This document shows positions 51,276 to 60,076 of a DNA stretch of 64,000 bases, in pieces. How positions within the stretch are numbered: the stretch's first letter is position 1; the number at the start of each line of letters is the position of its first letter. The translations under genes were made by a program, and so were the position numbers. Below the pieces are notes generated by a model, which was given only the letters and a program-made list of their open reading frames with translations, did not search any database and had not been told where the DNA came from. This stretch comes from Nocardioides renjunii (lineage in GTDB: Bacteria > Actinomycetota > Actinomycetes > Propionibacteriales > Nocardioidaceae), in contig NZ_CP141058.1 of assembly GCF_034661175.1 (NCBI RefSeq), forward strand, positions 3,472,001 through 3,536,000, read 5' to 3'.

Positions 51276-52373
51276 TCAGCGAGCGGCCTTGGCCAGGACC
51301 TGGCCGAGCCCCGCCTCGAACGACTCCCACGAGAACAACGTGGCGGCGCGCTCGCGGCCGCGTGCGCCGAGCTCCTCGCGGCGTCCGGCGTCGGCGACCA
51401 GGGCGGCCACCTCGCGGGCGAAGGACTCGACGTCCTCGGGCGGGACGAGCACCCCCGCGTCGCCGAGCTGGTGGGAGACACCGCCGACGTCGAAGGCCAC
51501 GACCGGCTTGCCGAGCAGCATCGCCTCCATCACGACGAGCGGGAACGGGTCGTCGCGCGAGGGCAGGGTCATGATGTCGAAGCGCGCCATGTCGGCGGCG
51601 GGATCGGCGGAGGCGCCCGCGAACTCCACCCCGGCGAGGCCGGCGGCCCCGGCGGGCGGGTCACCGCCCCCGACCCACACGAACCGCAGGCTGCCGGGCG
51701 GGGCGGAGTCGAGCAGCGACCGCGCGACCTGCAGCCACAGGTCGACGCCCTTGCGGTGCTCCACCGCTCCCAGGCAGCCCACCACCACGGCCCGCGGCGG
51801 CACGGTCGGCTGCGGCGCGGCGCCGGCGAGCCGTGTCGCGTCGGGGATCGAGAGCAGGAGGTCGAGATCCTCGGAGGCGGCGCCGAGGCCGACCAGGGCG
51901 TCGGCGACGCTGGGCGAGCAGGCGACGAGCCGGACGTCGCCGCCGGGCAGCCCGTCGATCCCGACGCGCCCCAGGAAGCCGCGCAGCACCTCGCCGGACT
52001 CGTGCACGTGGAGGACGGCGGGGTGGCGGAGCAGGGTCGCGGCGCGGACGTAGGCGGCGGACGACGTCGAGTTCACGTAGACCAGGTCGGGGCGGTGCGC
52101 CGCGACGACGGCGATCGCCGTACCGACCTCGAGCAGGGCGGCGGCACGCGACCGTACGCGGCCCGGGCGGGCCCACGCCCGTCGCAGCGTCCGCCACAGC
52201 GGTGTCACGCGGGTCGGTGCGACGGCCGCGAAGTCCTCGACGAGCGGCCCGGGTCGCTGCGAGACGATCCGCACCCGGTGGCCCTGCTCGACGAGGCCGC
52301 GGGCCACCAGGGCAGCGATGCGGGGAGCACCGGTGCGCGACGCCTCGTGGCTGACGAGCAGGACGCGGCTCAC
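51276..52373 (-). CDS. GT4 family glycosyltransferase
   Basis: 365-residue GT-B enzyme. The N-terminal Rossmann half starts VSRVLLVSHEASRTGAPRIAALVARGL (glycine-rich acceptor loop). The C-terminal half has the donor-site strand VVGCLGAVEHRKGVDLWLQVA and the EX7E-type motif LPSRDDPFPLVVMEAMLLGKPVVAFD. It is a retaining transferase that would extend the lipid-linked glycan. GTG 52373 overlaps the stop of the next GT4 gene by 4 bp; the gene is last in the DUF4082-Wzx-GT4-GT4 operon. Confidence 0.9.
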   Translation of the reverse strand: MSRVLLVSHEASRTGAPRIAALVARGLVEQGHRVRIVSQRPGPLVEDFAAVAPTRVTPLWRTLRRAWARPGRVRSRAAALLEVGTAIAVVAAHRPDLVYVNSTSSAAYVRAATLLRHPAVLHVHESGEVLRGFLGRVGIDGLPGGDVRLVACSPSVADALVGLGAASEDLDLLLSIPDATRLAGAAPQPTVPPRAVVVGCLGAVEHRKGVDLWLQVARSLLDSAPPGSLRFVWVGGGDPPAGAAGLAGVEFAGASADPAADMARFDIMTLPSRDDPFPLVVMEAMLLGKPVVAFDVGGVSHQLGDAGVLVPPEDVESFAREVAALVADAGRREELGARGRERAATLFSWESFEAGLGQVLAKAAR

Positions 52374-53605
52374 GAGGTGGCCCCGCGCAGCGCCCGGAGC
52401 GGACCGGCGCGGCGGCTGAGGCGGCCCAGCACGTCGCGTCCGGTGAGGTAGCCGAGGTCGGCCAGCCGCTGCCACCACGCGTCCTCGTGGGCGAGGCTCT
52501 CGCGGTAGATCGCCGCCAGGTGGTCGGCGCCCGCCTCCAGCCCGTGGCGTGCGCGGACGTGGTCGCGGCCCCACGCGCCGAGCCGACGACGCTCGCCCTC
52601 CTCGCGGAGCAGGTCGAGCTGGGCGAGGAGGTTCGCGACCGGATCGGCCGGTGCGACGGTGCCGTAGTAGCCGTCGGCGAGGAACTGCTCGACGGTCTCC
52701 GGGCTGAAGATCCGGCTGAAGCCGCGGTCGCCGAGGACCAGCAGGGGACGCCCGTGGGCCATCACCCGCAGTGCGGACCCGCCCATGGCCAGGCCGACGT
52801 CGGCGGCGGCGTAGGCGGGGTGCGGGTCGGCCAGCGCACCCGTGAGCACGACGGCCTCGCGTCCGAGCAGCCGGTTGACCTCCGCCGCCCGCTCCGCCAC
52901 CTGCTCCATCCCGCTGCCGTCGCCCACCAGGACCAGCCGCGCGGCCGGGGCACCCGGTGCCAGCAGGGCGTCCATGGCGAGCAGGATGCCGGGGAGCTTC
53001 GGGACGCCGTGGGCCGCCTGCTCCGGGGACAGCGCGTCGATCCGGCTGACGAGCACCAGGACCAGCTCGTCCGCACCCAGTCCGTGCTCGGTGCGGAAGT
53101 GCCTGCCGGCCTCGTCGTCGGGCCGGTCGCGGGCCGGGTCCACCGGAGGCTCGAGGAGGTAGGACCGCGACCCGTGGACCGCCACGGCCTCGCGGTGCAG
53201 GCCTCCCGTGCCCACCACGAGCGAGGTGCGCGCGGTGGTGGTGAACTCGTTGTCCATCAGCCAGTTGAGCACGACCGGGACCCGGCTGCTCAGCCCGCAC
53301 GCCAGCACCGCGCTGCGCCCGAGCCACGAGGCGAAGACGTGCAGCACGTCGAGGTCGTGCTCGCGGGCGATCCGCCGGAGGTGGCGGGCACGGCCGACGA
53401 GTCCCGCACCGGCCGGGATCCGGACGAGCTCGAAGCCGGACTGCTCGGCATAGGGCACCACGGACACCCGCACCTGCTCGTCGATCGCCATGACGACCAC
53501 GTGGTGGCCCTGGGCGCGGAGCTCGCGGGCGAGGTCGAGGGCGTTGATGGGGCAGCCGCCGAGCGCCAGCCCCTCCAGCACGAACCCGATGCGCAGCGCG
53601 GTCAC
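52370..53605 (-). CDS. GT4-like glycosyltransferase
   Basis: 411-residue GT-B protein. The start TALRIGFVLEGLALGGCPINALDLARELRAQGHHVVV is the N-terminal fold of the family (Cys in the usual G-G-x-E position). The donor half holds LVLVLVSRIDALSPEQ, LVLVGDGSGMEQVAERA, and AYAAADVGLAMGGSALRVMAHGRPLLVLG, where the usual acidic EX7E pair is replaced by GGSALRVMAHG. This loss may change donor handling or activity. GTG 53605 overlaps the Wzx stop by 4 bp. Confidence 0.85.
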   Translation of the reverse strand: MTALRIGFVLEGLALGGCPINALDLARELRAQGHHVVVMAIDEQVRVSVVPYAEQSGFELVRIPAGAGLVGRARHLRRIAREHDLDVLHVFASWLGRSAVLACGLSSRVPVVLNWLMDNEFTTTARTSLVVGTGGLHREAVAVHGSRSYLLEPPVDPARDRPDDEAGRHFRTEHGLGADELVLVLVSRIDALSPEQAAHGVPKLPGILLAMDALLAPGAPAARLVLVGDGSGMEQVAERAAEVNRLLGREAVVLTGALADPHPAYAAADVGLAMGGSALRVMAHGRPLLVLGDRGFSRIFSPETVEQFLADGYYGTVAPADPVANLLAQLDLLREEGERRRLGAWGRDHVRARHGLEAGADHLAAIYRESLAHEDAWWQRLADLGYLTGRDVLGRLSRRAGPLRALRGATS

Positions 53606-55155
53606 CGGTGCGCTCCCCCGGCCGGGGTGCGGCGCCGCGTCAGCGCGCCGCCGAGCCGTCGCAGCACCCGGCCGGCCTCCGGCAGGTCCTGCTCGATCAT
53701 GGAGCGGGCCGCGACGAGGTAGACGCCGACGGCCACCGCTCCGCCGACGAGGAGCCCGGTGGCCGGATCCGGGATCCAGCGGTCGCAGAGCCAGGCGGCA
53801 GCGCCGGCGAGCCCGGCGGCCAGCGCGGGGCGGACCAGGGTGAGGCCGAGGGCCGCGGGCAGCCGCCCGAGACGGGACCGCATCGCCCAGAGGTAGCCCG
53901 GCAGCGACACCACGAGCACGACCACGACGTGCGCCCACGCGGCGCCGACCAGGCCGCCGACCTCGATCCCCCAGACCATGGCCGGGACCAGGGCGGCGAC
54001 CCAGGCGAGCTGCACCGCGAGCAGCTGGGCGGTCGCGCCGATGGCCACGAGCAGGTTGACGTGGAGGAGGGTGAAGGCGAAGCAGGCGCCGTAGACGGCC
54101 AGCACGGCCAGCACCGGCGCCGCACCGGCCCAGGTCTCGCCGAACACCGTACGGACCAGGCTCGGCGCCATGGCCGTGGTGCAGGTGGCGACCGGCAGGG
54201 CCACGAGCGCGACCAGCCGGGTGGCCGACACCAGCGACTCGACCAGGCGCTCGGGGTCGTCGCCGACGCGGCCGAACGCGGGCAGCACCACTCCGTTGAG
54301 CACCGAGCCGAGCACGGCCGTGGACCAGTTGGCGACGGTGAAGGCGATCATGTAGACGCCGACCTGCTCGGCCGTCAGCAGGCGGCCGATCACGAGGTAG
54401 TCGGCGTTGAGCAGCGTCCAGTTGATCAGGTTGGCCAGGGCCAGCGGCAGCCCGAACCGCAGCAGCGGGACGACGTGCTCGCGTCGCCACTCGGGGCGGT
54501 AGCGGCGCCGGAGGCACGCGACGAACACCAGCCCGGTTACGACCTGGCCGACGACGCGCGACCAGGCGAACGCCATGGCTCCCTGGTCCATCAGGGCCAG
54601 CACCACGAGGACCACGTTGGCCGGGACGAACCCGGCGAGGGTCCCCAGCAGGATGCGGTCCTGGCGGAAGTCGCGGACCAGCTGGGCGCCGGGTACGGCG
54701 AAGACGCCGGTGAGGGCCAGGCAGATCGACATGACGCGGATCGGACCCTCTGCGTCGGGCATGCCGACGAGGACTGCGAGGGGGCCGGCGAACACGGCCA
54801 TCGACGTGGCGAGGCCCAGGCTGACCAGGATCGAGATCGACGACACGGTCCCGGCGATCTCGTCCGGCTCGAGGGCCGAGCGGGCGACCGCCGATGCCAT
54901 GCCCAGCTCCGCCAGGCTCGTGACGACCACGAAGACGGCCAGGGCGATGGCGAACACGCCGAACTCGTCCGGGGACAGGATCCTCGCGACGACGGCGGTC
55001 ACGAGGATGCCGGCCACGCGCATGACGATGTTGCCGACGGCCGCCCAGACGACGCCGCGTCCGACCTCCCGGCGCACGTCCTCGCTCCCGGTGCCGGGCT
55101 CCGCTGCGCCTGGTGGCGCGGTGGTGTCCCCCACTACTGTCTCCCCCACTGTCAC
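53602..55155 (-). CDS. Wzx-type polysaccharide flippase
   Basis: 517-residue MOP-superfamily transporter with about 13-14 membrane segments. N-terminal signatures are GRGVVWAAVGNIVMRVAGILVTAVVARILSPDEFGVFAIA and the following LGMASAVAR segment, typical of lipopolysaccharide/teichuronic-type flippases (RfbX/TuaB). It would move the lipid-linked repeat unit across the membrane for Wzy. GTG 55155 follows the DUF4082 gene by 40 bp; the first codons contain two GTGGGGGA repeats. Confidence 0.92.
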   Translation of the reverse strand: MTVGETVVGDTTAPPGAAEPGTGSEDVRREVGRGVVWAAVGNIVMRVAGILVTAVVARILSPDEFGVFAIALAVFVVVTSLAELGMASAVARSALEPDEIAGTVSSISILVSLGLATSMAVFAGPLAVLVGMPDAEGPIRVMSICLALTGVFAVPGAQLVRDFRQDRILLGTLAGFVPANVVLVVLALMDQGAMAFAWSRVVGQVVTGLVFVACLRRRYRPEWRREHVVPLLRFGLPLALANLINWTLLNADYLVIGRLLTAEQVGVYMIAFTVANWSTAVLGSVLNGVVLPAFGRVGDDPERLVESLVSATRLVALVALPVATCTTAMAPSLVRTVFGETWAGAAPVLAVLAVYGACFAFTLLHVNLLVAIGATAQLLAVQLAWVAALVPAMVWGIEVGGLVGAAWAHVVVVLVVSLPGYLWAMRSRLGRLPAALGLTLVRPALAAGLAGAAAWLCDRWIPDPATGLLVGGAVAVGVYLVAARSMIEQDLPEAGRVLRRLGGALTRRRTPAGGAHR

Positions 55156-55195
55156 GGCCCGCCCCCTGGTCGGCTCGTGGATGCGTCGTCCGACG

Positions 55196-58100
55196 TCACT
55201 GCGACGCGCGGAACACCACGTCCACGAAGTAGTTGGTGGCCGCGTGCGACTGGTTCGGGACCACGCCGCCCGAGCCGTAGCGGTAGCGCCCGTTGTTGCC
55301 GGACGGGGCCGTCAGCGGGCCGGCCACGTGGGGCTCGGAGAAGTAGCCCGACGTCGCGGAGTAGCGCCCGTCCGGGGCGTGGTAGGACACGACGTAGGTC
55401 TCCCCCGCGACGACCTCGACCGGCGTGGTGAACGGCGCCGTCTGCCATCCGCTTGCCGTCTCGTCCGTGAAGGTCACGTGGCCGATCCGCTCGCCCTCGG
55501 CGTTCCACAGCGACCCGGTGTGGGTGCCCGTGTTGCCGGCGCCCTTGAAGAACCTCACAGCCGTCACCAACCCGTCCTGCGAGGCCGTGAACGCCGTGCC
55601 CAGCTCCACGGCGTCCGGGTCGTTGACCGCCTCCGTCGCGGGCGTCAACCCGTCGAAGAGCGAGGTGGTGCCCGCCGCGACGGTGCGCATCGTCCAGGTC
55701 TGCGTGGGCAGGACGGCCCCGTCGGTCGAGGTCACCCCCGCGAGGGTCGCGGTGTAGTCGGTGTCGGGACTCAGCGGGTCCGTCGGGGTGAACGTGATCG
55801 TCCTGCCGTCGGGCGAGAGCGCCGCGGCGCCCGGCACGTCGCCGCTGCCGTTGCTGAGCGACAGCGACCAGCCGTCGGCCACCGGCGCCGTGAGCGTGAT
55901 CGACGGCCTCGCGGTGAGGGCGACGTCGGTCGCCCCGGCAGCCGGCGAGCGGGAGCCGACGGCGATGCTGGCGGCGTCGCGCTCGAAGACCACGTCCACG
56001 AAGTAGTTGGCCCCGCCCCACGAGTAGCTCGGGAACCCTCCGCCGGTGCCGTAGAGGTAGCGGCCGTTGTCGGCCTGGGGCGCAGTCAGGTCACCGGACG
56101 TCCACGGGCCGGAGAAGAAGTTCTGGGTGTAGGAGTAATGACCAGCCGGCGCGTAGTAGGACGCCACGTAGCGCGTCCCTCCCTGCACCGGCACGGGGGG
56201 CGACAGCAGGGCGGTCTGCCATCCCGAGGCGGTCTCCCCGATGAAGGTCGCCTGCGTGATGCGCTTGCCGTCGGGGCCCCACAGCGAACCGGTGTGGGTC
56301 CCGGTGTTGCCGGCTCCCTTGTAGAACCGGATCGCGGTGATGACGCCGTTCCGGCTCGGCGTCAGCGCCACCCCGAGCTCCACCGGGGCTCCGTCGGCCG
56401 CGGACTCGACCGCCGGCACCTCGTCGCTGAAGAGTGTCTGCTCGGTCAGCGAGTCGGCGCTGCGGGTCTGGAACGTCCATGACTGAGGTGCCAGGGCCGC
56501 TCCGTCCTGGGAGACCACTCCGGTCAGGCTCACCGCGATCGTCGCATCGGCGGGCAGCTGGCCGGTGGGCGTCCAGACGAGCTCCGTCCCGGACGGGCTC
56601 AGGGCCGCGGAGCCGGGCAGGGTGGACCCCGCGCTGCTGACGGTCATGGACCACCCGGTCCCGATGGGGTTCGTGAAGCCCACCTTGACCTTCGAGCCGC
56701 GCGGCACGCCGATCGCTCCCGGGGCAGGGTCCTGTCCGGTCAGCGCGATCGCCGGTGCGACCTTCTCGAACACGACGTCGACGAGGTAGCTGGTCGAGGA
56801 CGAGCTGCCCGGGAAGCCGGTGTCGTAGGTGTAGGCGCCCGCCGTCGGCCCCACGCGCAGCGGCGACCTGGACAGGTCGGCCGCCGCGAAGGCGTTGGGC
56901 GTGGCGGAGTAGCGGCCCACGGTCGTGCGGTAGGACGCGACATAGGTCGTGCCCTGGCGCACCGAGATCGGCGAGGGGAACGTGAGCGTCTGCCATCCGG
57001 TCGTCGACTCGTCGGCGAACGTGCCGCTCGCCATCGGACTGCCGTCAGGCCCCCAGAGCGTGCCGGTGTGCGGCCCGGTGTTGTTGATGCCCTTGTAGAA
57101 CCGCACGCCCGTCACCTGCCCGTTGGTGTCCGGCGTGAACCGCACGCCGAGGGTGACCGGGGAGCGGTCGGCGTCCTCGAGGAGCGTCGGGGTGAGCGAG
57201 TCGTCGAACAGCGTGCACGGGCACACCCCGGGCGGGTTGGGCGGCTTCACGGTCGTGAACGACCAGGTGTCGCCGGAGGCGACGGGGTTGCCGGAGGTGT
57301 CGGTGCCGGTGACCTTGGCCGTGTGCTTCACGAAGCCGGCGAGTGGGCCGGCCGGCGTGAAGGTGACGGTCCGGGTCGTGGCGTCGTAGGTCGTGGTGCC
57401 CGCGACGGCGGCGCCGTTGGCGTCCTTGAGCGTCAGGCCGGCGGAGCCCGGGGTGAGCGGCTTGGAGAACTTGGCGCTGACCGTCGTGCCGGTCGGCGTG
57501 CTCGAGGAGCCGGGCAGCGGTGACTGGTTCATCGCGAGCAGCGCGGAGCTGTCGGTGGTGGTGAAGGTGACGTCGACGAAGTAGTTGGCGTTGTTCTGGC
57601 TCGCGTCGGGGAACTGCCCCGGATTGGCGTAGAGGCCACCGGCCGGAGCGCCGTACCCGCCCTCGACCAGCAGCGCACCCGTCTCGCGCGAGCGGGCCGC
57701 GAAGCCCCACGTCTCGAGGGCGTAGTGGCCGTTGGGGGCGGTGTAGGAGGCCACGTAGGACTGCCCCGCAGCGACCGTCACGGGGGTCTGGAACTGCACG
57801 GTCTGCCAGCCGGTGGCGGACTCGTTGCCGAAGGTCGCCTGACCCAGCCGCTCGCCCGAGCTCGACCAGAGCGACCCGACGTGGGTGCCGGTGTTGCCCG
57901 CACCCTTGTAGAAGCGGACCCCGGTCACGAAGCCGTCGGCCAGCGCCACGAAGCGCACCCCCAGCTCGACGCCGGACGAGTCGTCGGCGGCGGCGACCTT
58001 GGGCGCCTCGGCACCGAAGATGCTGCACGGGCACTGGGCGTTGAACGCCCGCGTGACCACGGGCCCGATGTTGGCCGAGTCGTCCATCGCCCGGACCCGG

Positions 58101-59947
58101 ACCGGTGTGCTGCCGAGGCCGCGCTGCAGGAAGGTGTAGGTCCAGCTCGTGGTGCCGGTGGCGGCGCTCCAGGTGTCACCCCCGTCGACGGAGACCTCGA
58201 CCCCGGCCACGCGACCACCGCCCGCGTCGGTGGCCGTGCCGGTCACCGTGACGGACTGGCCGTTGGGCTGGTCGGCCCCCGCGGCGGGGCTCGTGATGGT
58301 CGCCGTCGGACCGGTCGTGTCGCTCGACTTGGTGGCGGCGACCAGGCCGCTCATCAGCGTGCTCGGCTGGACGCCCATGTCGGCGAAGAGGTTGACCTGG
58401 GCCTGCTGCATCCGCGGGTCGGCGGGCTCCTTGGCGTAGACCGAGTCGTGCTCCTCGTCCAGGCCCCACGTCCACTGCACGGAGCCGGCGCTGAACACCA
58501 GCGCACCGCTGGGCGCCTTGTAGAGCGTCAGGTTGTGCCGCGTGGTGCCGGCGGCCACCGTGTTGCCGAAGTCCTGGAGGTACTCCGGGACCTGCCCGAC
58601 AGTGGTGGACAGGCGCACCAGTCCGTCGGGCCGGTGTCCGTTGTCGACGTCCTCGTTGGACTCGTAGCCGACCGTGTGCGGCGCGAGCGTCGCCGTGCCG
58701 CTGGACATCGAGGCGAGCGGCGTGTGGCGCCACAGGCGCAGCTTGCCCTCGTCGGCGCTCACCTTGACGGCGAGGTCGCTGAAGTTGACCTGGTACTGGG
58801 TGCCGATCAGGGCGTTCTCGGGCACGCCGGCCCCGCGGCTCGGGGGCGCGAACCGCGGGTCGCGGAAGGTGCCGGTCCACTCGGGGTCCGGGTCGATCTT
58901 GGCGCTGCTCCAGGTCTCCTTGTAGGAGGTGAGGGTGCGGTAGGCGGTGTTGCTGCCGTCGATCGAGGGCTGGTAGCGGGTCTTCCAGTAGCCCTCGTTG
59001 CCGGCCAGGAACTGCAGGTGCACACCGGCGTCGCGGGCGGCCTCCATGTTGGCCCGCTGGGCCTTGCTCCAGTACTCGTCGTGGCCCACCGACAAGAACA
59101 CCTTGTGGTTCTTGATGAGGTGGCCGCGACGGTCGGTGTCGACGCCGGCGATGTAGGAGACGTCGTAGCCGTTGCGCTCCATGAAGCGGACCATGGCGTA
59201 CTCCGCCGACATGAAGAAGTCGCGGCCGTGCTCGCGGCCCCGCGTGAGCATGGGGCGGTTGTAGCTGACCTGGTAGGCGCGCCCGTGCGAGCCGCCGCCG
59301 TAGAAGTACGCCCCGCCGTAGGTGTTGTAGGCCTGCCAGGTCGGGTCGGCGGTCTGGAAGACGACGTCGGAGGTGCTGGCGTCGTCGCGCACGATGAACG
59401 TGATGTGGCTGCCGTCGCCGGTCGCGCGCTTGAGGTGGGCGATGTAGACGCCCGAGACGGCGGTGGCCGGGACGTTCCACGAGGCGGAGACCCCCCAGTT
59501 GCCGCAGTCGTAGAGGTCGGTCTGCACGTCGGTGATGCAGCTGGGCTGCGTCTGGGGCAGGCGGGCGCTGGGGGCCACCGAGGTGATCTTGCGGGCACCT
59601 AGGCCGCCGTAGTAGCCCATGCGGTAGATGTCGATGGTGTAGGCCGACGCGGAGGTGTCGATCTTGAAGTCGATCCGCTGGCCGACGTTGACCGAGATGT
59701 CGGTCGCGAACCCCTGGATCTCCGGGTCGCCGGCGCCGTCGATGTCCCACACGTCCGGGTCGGTCCCGCGCTGCAAATTCTCGCAGGCGATCTTGTTGCC
59801 CCCGGGAGCGCAGGGGTCCGCCGCGTTGGCAGGCGCGGGCCCGCCGAGGAGTGCGGGGCCCACCAGTGCGTTGAGCGTCCCCACGAGCAGGAGGGCCGAC
59901 GCGCGCATGCCCCACGAACGCACTCGAGCCGTCATCGACCTGGCCAT
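55196..59947 (-). CDS. secreted DMFase-like protein with four DUF4082 modules
   Basis: 1583-residue exported protein. A signal (SWGMRASALLLVGTLNALVGPAL) ends near residue 45. Residues about 60-535 match the large N,N-dimethylformamidase beta-subunit-like domain (YRMGYYGGLGARKI, SVGHDEYWSKAQRANMEAARDAGV, FLAGNEGYWKTRY). Then come an Ig-like domain (540-625) and four DUF4082 modules (about 638-796, 906-1061, 1168-1322, 1427-1583), each with a VTGVRFYKGAGNTGTH-type core and ending NYFVDVVF. Big_5-like domains separate the modules. Probably an EPS- or surface-binding enzyme. ATG 59947 is chosen; ATG 59935 is possible. Confidence 0.85.
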   Translation of the reverse strand: MARSMTARVRSWGMRASALLLVGTLNALVGPALLGGPAPANAADPCAPGGNKIACENLQRGTDPDVWDIDGAGDPEIQGFATDISVNVGQRIDFKIDTSASAYTIDIYRMGYYGGLGARKITSVAPSARLPQTQPSCITDVQTDLYDCGNWGVSASWNVPATAVSGVYIAHLKRATGDGSHITFIVRDDASTSDVVFQTADPTWQAYNTYGGAYFYGGGSHGRAYQVSYNRPMLTRGREHGRDFFMSAEYAMVRFMERNGYDVSYIAGVDTDRRGHLIKNHKVFLSVGHDEYWSKAQRANMEAARDAGVHLQFLAGNEGYWKTRYQPSIDGSNTAYRTLTSYKETWSSAKIDPDPEWTGTFRDPRFAPPSRGAGVPENALIGTQYQVNFSDLAVKVSADEGKLRLWRHTPLASMSSGTATLAPHTVGYESNEDVDNGHRPDGLVRLSTTVGQVPEYLQDFGNTVAAGTTRHNLTLYKAPSGALVFSAGSVQWTWGLDEEHDSVYAKEPADPRMQQAQVNLFADMGVQPSTLMSGLVAATKSSDTTGPTATITSPAAGADQPNGQSVTVTGTATDAGGGRVAGVEVSVDGGDTWSAATGTTSWTYTFLQRGLGSTPVRVRAMDDSANIGPVVTRAFNAQCPCSIFGAEAPKVAAADDSSGVELGVRFVALADGFVTGVRFYKGAGNTGTHVGSLWSSSGERLGQATFGNESATGWQTVQFQTPVTVAAGQSYVASYTAPNGHYALETWGFAARSRETGALLVEGGYGAPAGGLYANPGQFPDASQNNANYFVDVTFTTTDSSALLAMNQSPLPGSSSTPTGTTVSAKFSKPLTPGSAGLTLKDANGAAVAGTTTYDATTRTVTFTPAGPLAGFVKHTAKVTGTDTSGNPVASGDTWSFTTVKPPNPPGVCPCTLFDDSLTPTLLEDADRSPVTLGVRFTPDTNGQVTGVRFYKGINNTGPHTGTLWGPDGSPMASGTFADESTTGWQTLTFPSPISVRQGTTYVASYRTTVGRYSATPNAFAAADLSRSPLRVGPTAGAYTYDTGFPGSSSSTSYLVDVVFEKVAPAIALTGQDPAPGAIGVPRGSKVKVGFTNPIGTGWSMTVSSAGSTLPGSAALSPSGTELVWTPTGQLPADATIAVSLTGVVSQDGAALAPQSWTFQTRSADSLTEQTLFSDEVPAVESAADGAPVELGVALTPSRNGVITAIRFYKGAGNTGTHTGSLWGPDGKRITQATFIGETASGWQTALLSPPVPVQGGTRYVASYYAPAGHYSYTQNFFSGPWTSGDLTAPQADNGRYLYGTGGGFPSYSWGGANYFVDVVFERDAASIAVGSRSPAAGATDVALTARPSITLTAPVADGWSLSLSNGSGDVPGAAALSPDGRTITFTPTDPLSPDTDYTATLAGVTSTDGAVLPTQTWTMRTVAAGTTSLFDGLTPATEAVNDPDAVELGTAFTASQDGLVTAVRFFKGAGNTGTHTGSLWNAEGERIGHVTFTDETASGWQTAPFTTPVEVVAGETYVVSYHAPDGRYSATSGYFSEPHVAGPLTAPSGNNGRYRYGSGGVVPNQSHAATNYFVDVVFRASQ

Positions 59948-59952
59948 GCCAT
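59932..59952 (-). CDS. 6-codon ORF overlapping the start of the DMFase/DUF4082 gene
   Basis: ATG 59952 lies 8 nt after GGAGG, the best-spaced start in the leader. It reads Met-Ala-Trp-Pro-Gly-Arg-stop, and its TGA overlaps (ATGA) an in-frame ATG of the large gene at 59935. The large gene's ATG 59947 is 13 nt from the same GGAGG. It may serve coupling or be chance. Confidence 0.25.
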   Translation of the reverse strand: MAWPGR

Positions 59953-59991
59953 CACACACCCCTCCACCGCGCGGCAGGTGCCGCCGTCCTG

Positions 59992-59997
59992 ATCCTG
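59992..59997 (-). promoter_or_regulatory. -10 box of the DMFase/DUF4082-Wzx operon
   Basis: CAGGAT on the minus strand, 45 bp after the centre of the box at 60032-60052 and 45 nt before ATG 59947. Confidence 0.35.
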
Positions 59998-60031
59998 GTC
60001 GCCCCGGCCCCGGCCTGTGCCTGCCGGCGGG

Positions 60032-60052
60032 CGATATCCCCACTTTTCGGTG
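60032..60052 (-). promoter_or_regulatory. candidate EPS-locus operator box (site 7)
   Basis: The plus strand reads TATCCCCACTTTTCGGTG within this span. On the minus strand it is CACCGAAAAGTGGGGATA, the same layout as CACCGTTGGGGGATAACG at 38436. Confidence 0.45.
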
Positions 60053-60058
60053 CCCGCA

Positions 60059-60075
60059 CCCGGCGCACGGCCGGG
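60059..60075 (-). terminator. small terminator hairpin after the sugar-precursor operon
   Basis: CCCGGC/GCCGGG 6-bp stem with a 5-nt loop directly after the stop of the Alg14-Alg13-like gene. Confidence 0.4.
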
Positions 60076-60076
60076 C

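Noticed and set aside
55075..55155. Further GGGG boxes in the repeated GTGGGGGA at the start of the flippase gene
   Set aside because: These lie inside the first codons (Val-Gly-Glu/Asp repeats) and have no -10 at the usual distance, so coding use explains them.
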